Shown in pieces: positions 5,968 through 6,266 of a DNA stretch of 6,266 nucleotides; positions within the stretch are counted from its first letter, which is position 1, and every line of letters begins with the position of its first letter. Position numbers and translations under genes: made by a program. The notes under the pieces are model-generated. The model was given only the letters and a program-made list of their open reading frames with translations, was not told the origin of the DNA and ran no database searches. Source of the stretch: JBBAFB01 sp041655595 (GTDB lineage Bacteria; Bacillota; DULZ01); NCBI GenBank assembly GCA_041655595.1, contig JBBAFB010000124.1, positions 1 through 6,266 on the forward strand. The letters are read 5' to 3'.

Positions 5968-6266
5968 AAACCGACCCTTGGGCCCATGTGATGCCCTTAT
6001 CCAAAGCCCTCAAATTTAGTTCCCGCAGTTCCGGCTGTTGCTGAAATTTATAGGCTAACTTCTTTTCAATGGCCTCTTCTGCCTGTTTCTGACTGATAAT
6101 AGGCTCCAACCCTAAAATGGCCCCCAGAATGATCATATTAAAGACTCTGGGATGCAGTTCCTCCTTAGCAATTTTAACTGCGGGTATCCCAATTAACCTT
6201 TTTGCGTTAACCGGCAAATGTTCCAAGTCCGCTTCAGCACCTGCATCGTAAACAAAGACGGTCTCT
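5966..6266 (-). CDS. 2-oxoacid:acceptor oxidoreductase gamma subunit, C-terminal part (runs off the window)
   Basis: The frame is open from the window edge to a TAG at 5966-5968, giving 99 residues. It contains features of the gamma domain's C-terminal half: I-G-I-P-A-V-K-I-A, then P-R-V-F-N-M-I-I-L-G-A-I-L-G, then a helix with E-E-A-I-E-K-K and the closing E-L-N-L-R-A-L-D-K-G. In this family the gamma domain helps form the thiamine-diphosphate enzyme that converts a 2-oxoacid and CoA to acyl-CoA, CO2 and reduced ferredoxin. The TTG at 6226 is an internal leucine, not a start. The alpha and beta subunit genes presumably lie beyond the window on the minus strand. Which 2-oxoacid is used (2-oxoglutarate, branched-chain or indolepyruvate) cannot be told from this part. 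Confidence 0.85.
   Translation of the reverse strand, partial: ETVFVYDAGAEADLEHLPVNAKRLIGIPAVKIAKEELHPRVFNMIILGAILGLEPIISQKQAEEAIEKKLAYKFQQQPELRELNLRALDKGITWAQGSV

Noticed and set aside
5955..5987. ATG at 5987 as the ferredoxin start
   Set aside because: It lies within the end of the gamma subunit gene and lacks a ribosome binding site, whereas AGGAGG sits seven bases before the ATG at 5954.
1..6266. CRISPR array, tRNA, rRNA or insertion sequence
   Set aside because: No regularly spaced repeats, no tRNA-like cloverleaf, no rRNA segments and no transposase frame or terminal repeats were seen on either strand.

Overview
The window reads as part of a chromosome from an anaerobic, respiring Gram-positive bacterium (Bacillota), most like the Desulfotomaculum/Peptococcaceae group. 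The grounds are strong AGGAGG ribosome binding sites, moderate GC, a lipobox lipoprotein, a Tat-exported molybdoenzyme and a ferredoxin-dependent 2-oxoacid oxidoreductase. The placement is inference; no marker gene is present.

Positions 1-5502 hold a compact plus-strand gene cluster. It opens with the 3' end of a rhodanese-like protein (1-282) whose catalytic cysteine position is glycine. Next come a Tat-exported molybdopterin catalytic subunit (323-2518), a four-cluster iron-sulfur subunit with a C-terminal membrane helix (2521-3225), an FdnI/PhsC-type cytochrome b (3209-3928) and a TorD-family assembly chaperone (3921-4568). These genes overlap or lie within 40 bases of each other. After 49 bases containing a perfect 12-bp inverted repeat and a possible promoter, a lipoprotein gene (4618-5502) encodes a Pro/Ala linker and two tandem rhodanese domains, each with its cysteine.

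The subunit set (A ~730 aa with Cys ligand, B with 16 cluster cysteines, C a b-type cytochrome rather than NrfD) matches the PhsABC thiosulfate reductase layout. The flanking rhodanese proteins point to sulfane sulfur (thiosulfate or polysulfide) as substrate. Proposed working model: menaquinol is oxidised at the cytochrome b, electrons pass through the B subunit to the molybdenum centre outside the membrane, and the lipoprotein binds or delivers sulfane sulfur at the cell surface, in the manner of the Wolinella Sud protein. The substrate itself is not proven by the sequence.

A hairpin at 5558-5596 lies between convergent transcription units and can end both. On the minus strand, 5676-5954 is a two-cluster ferredoxin (KorD-like), preceded by the C-terminal part of a 2-oxoacid:acceptor oxidoreductase gamma subunit (5966 to the window edge). 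This is the 3' end of a separate operon for ferredoxin-linked 2-oxoacid metabolism.
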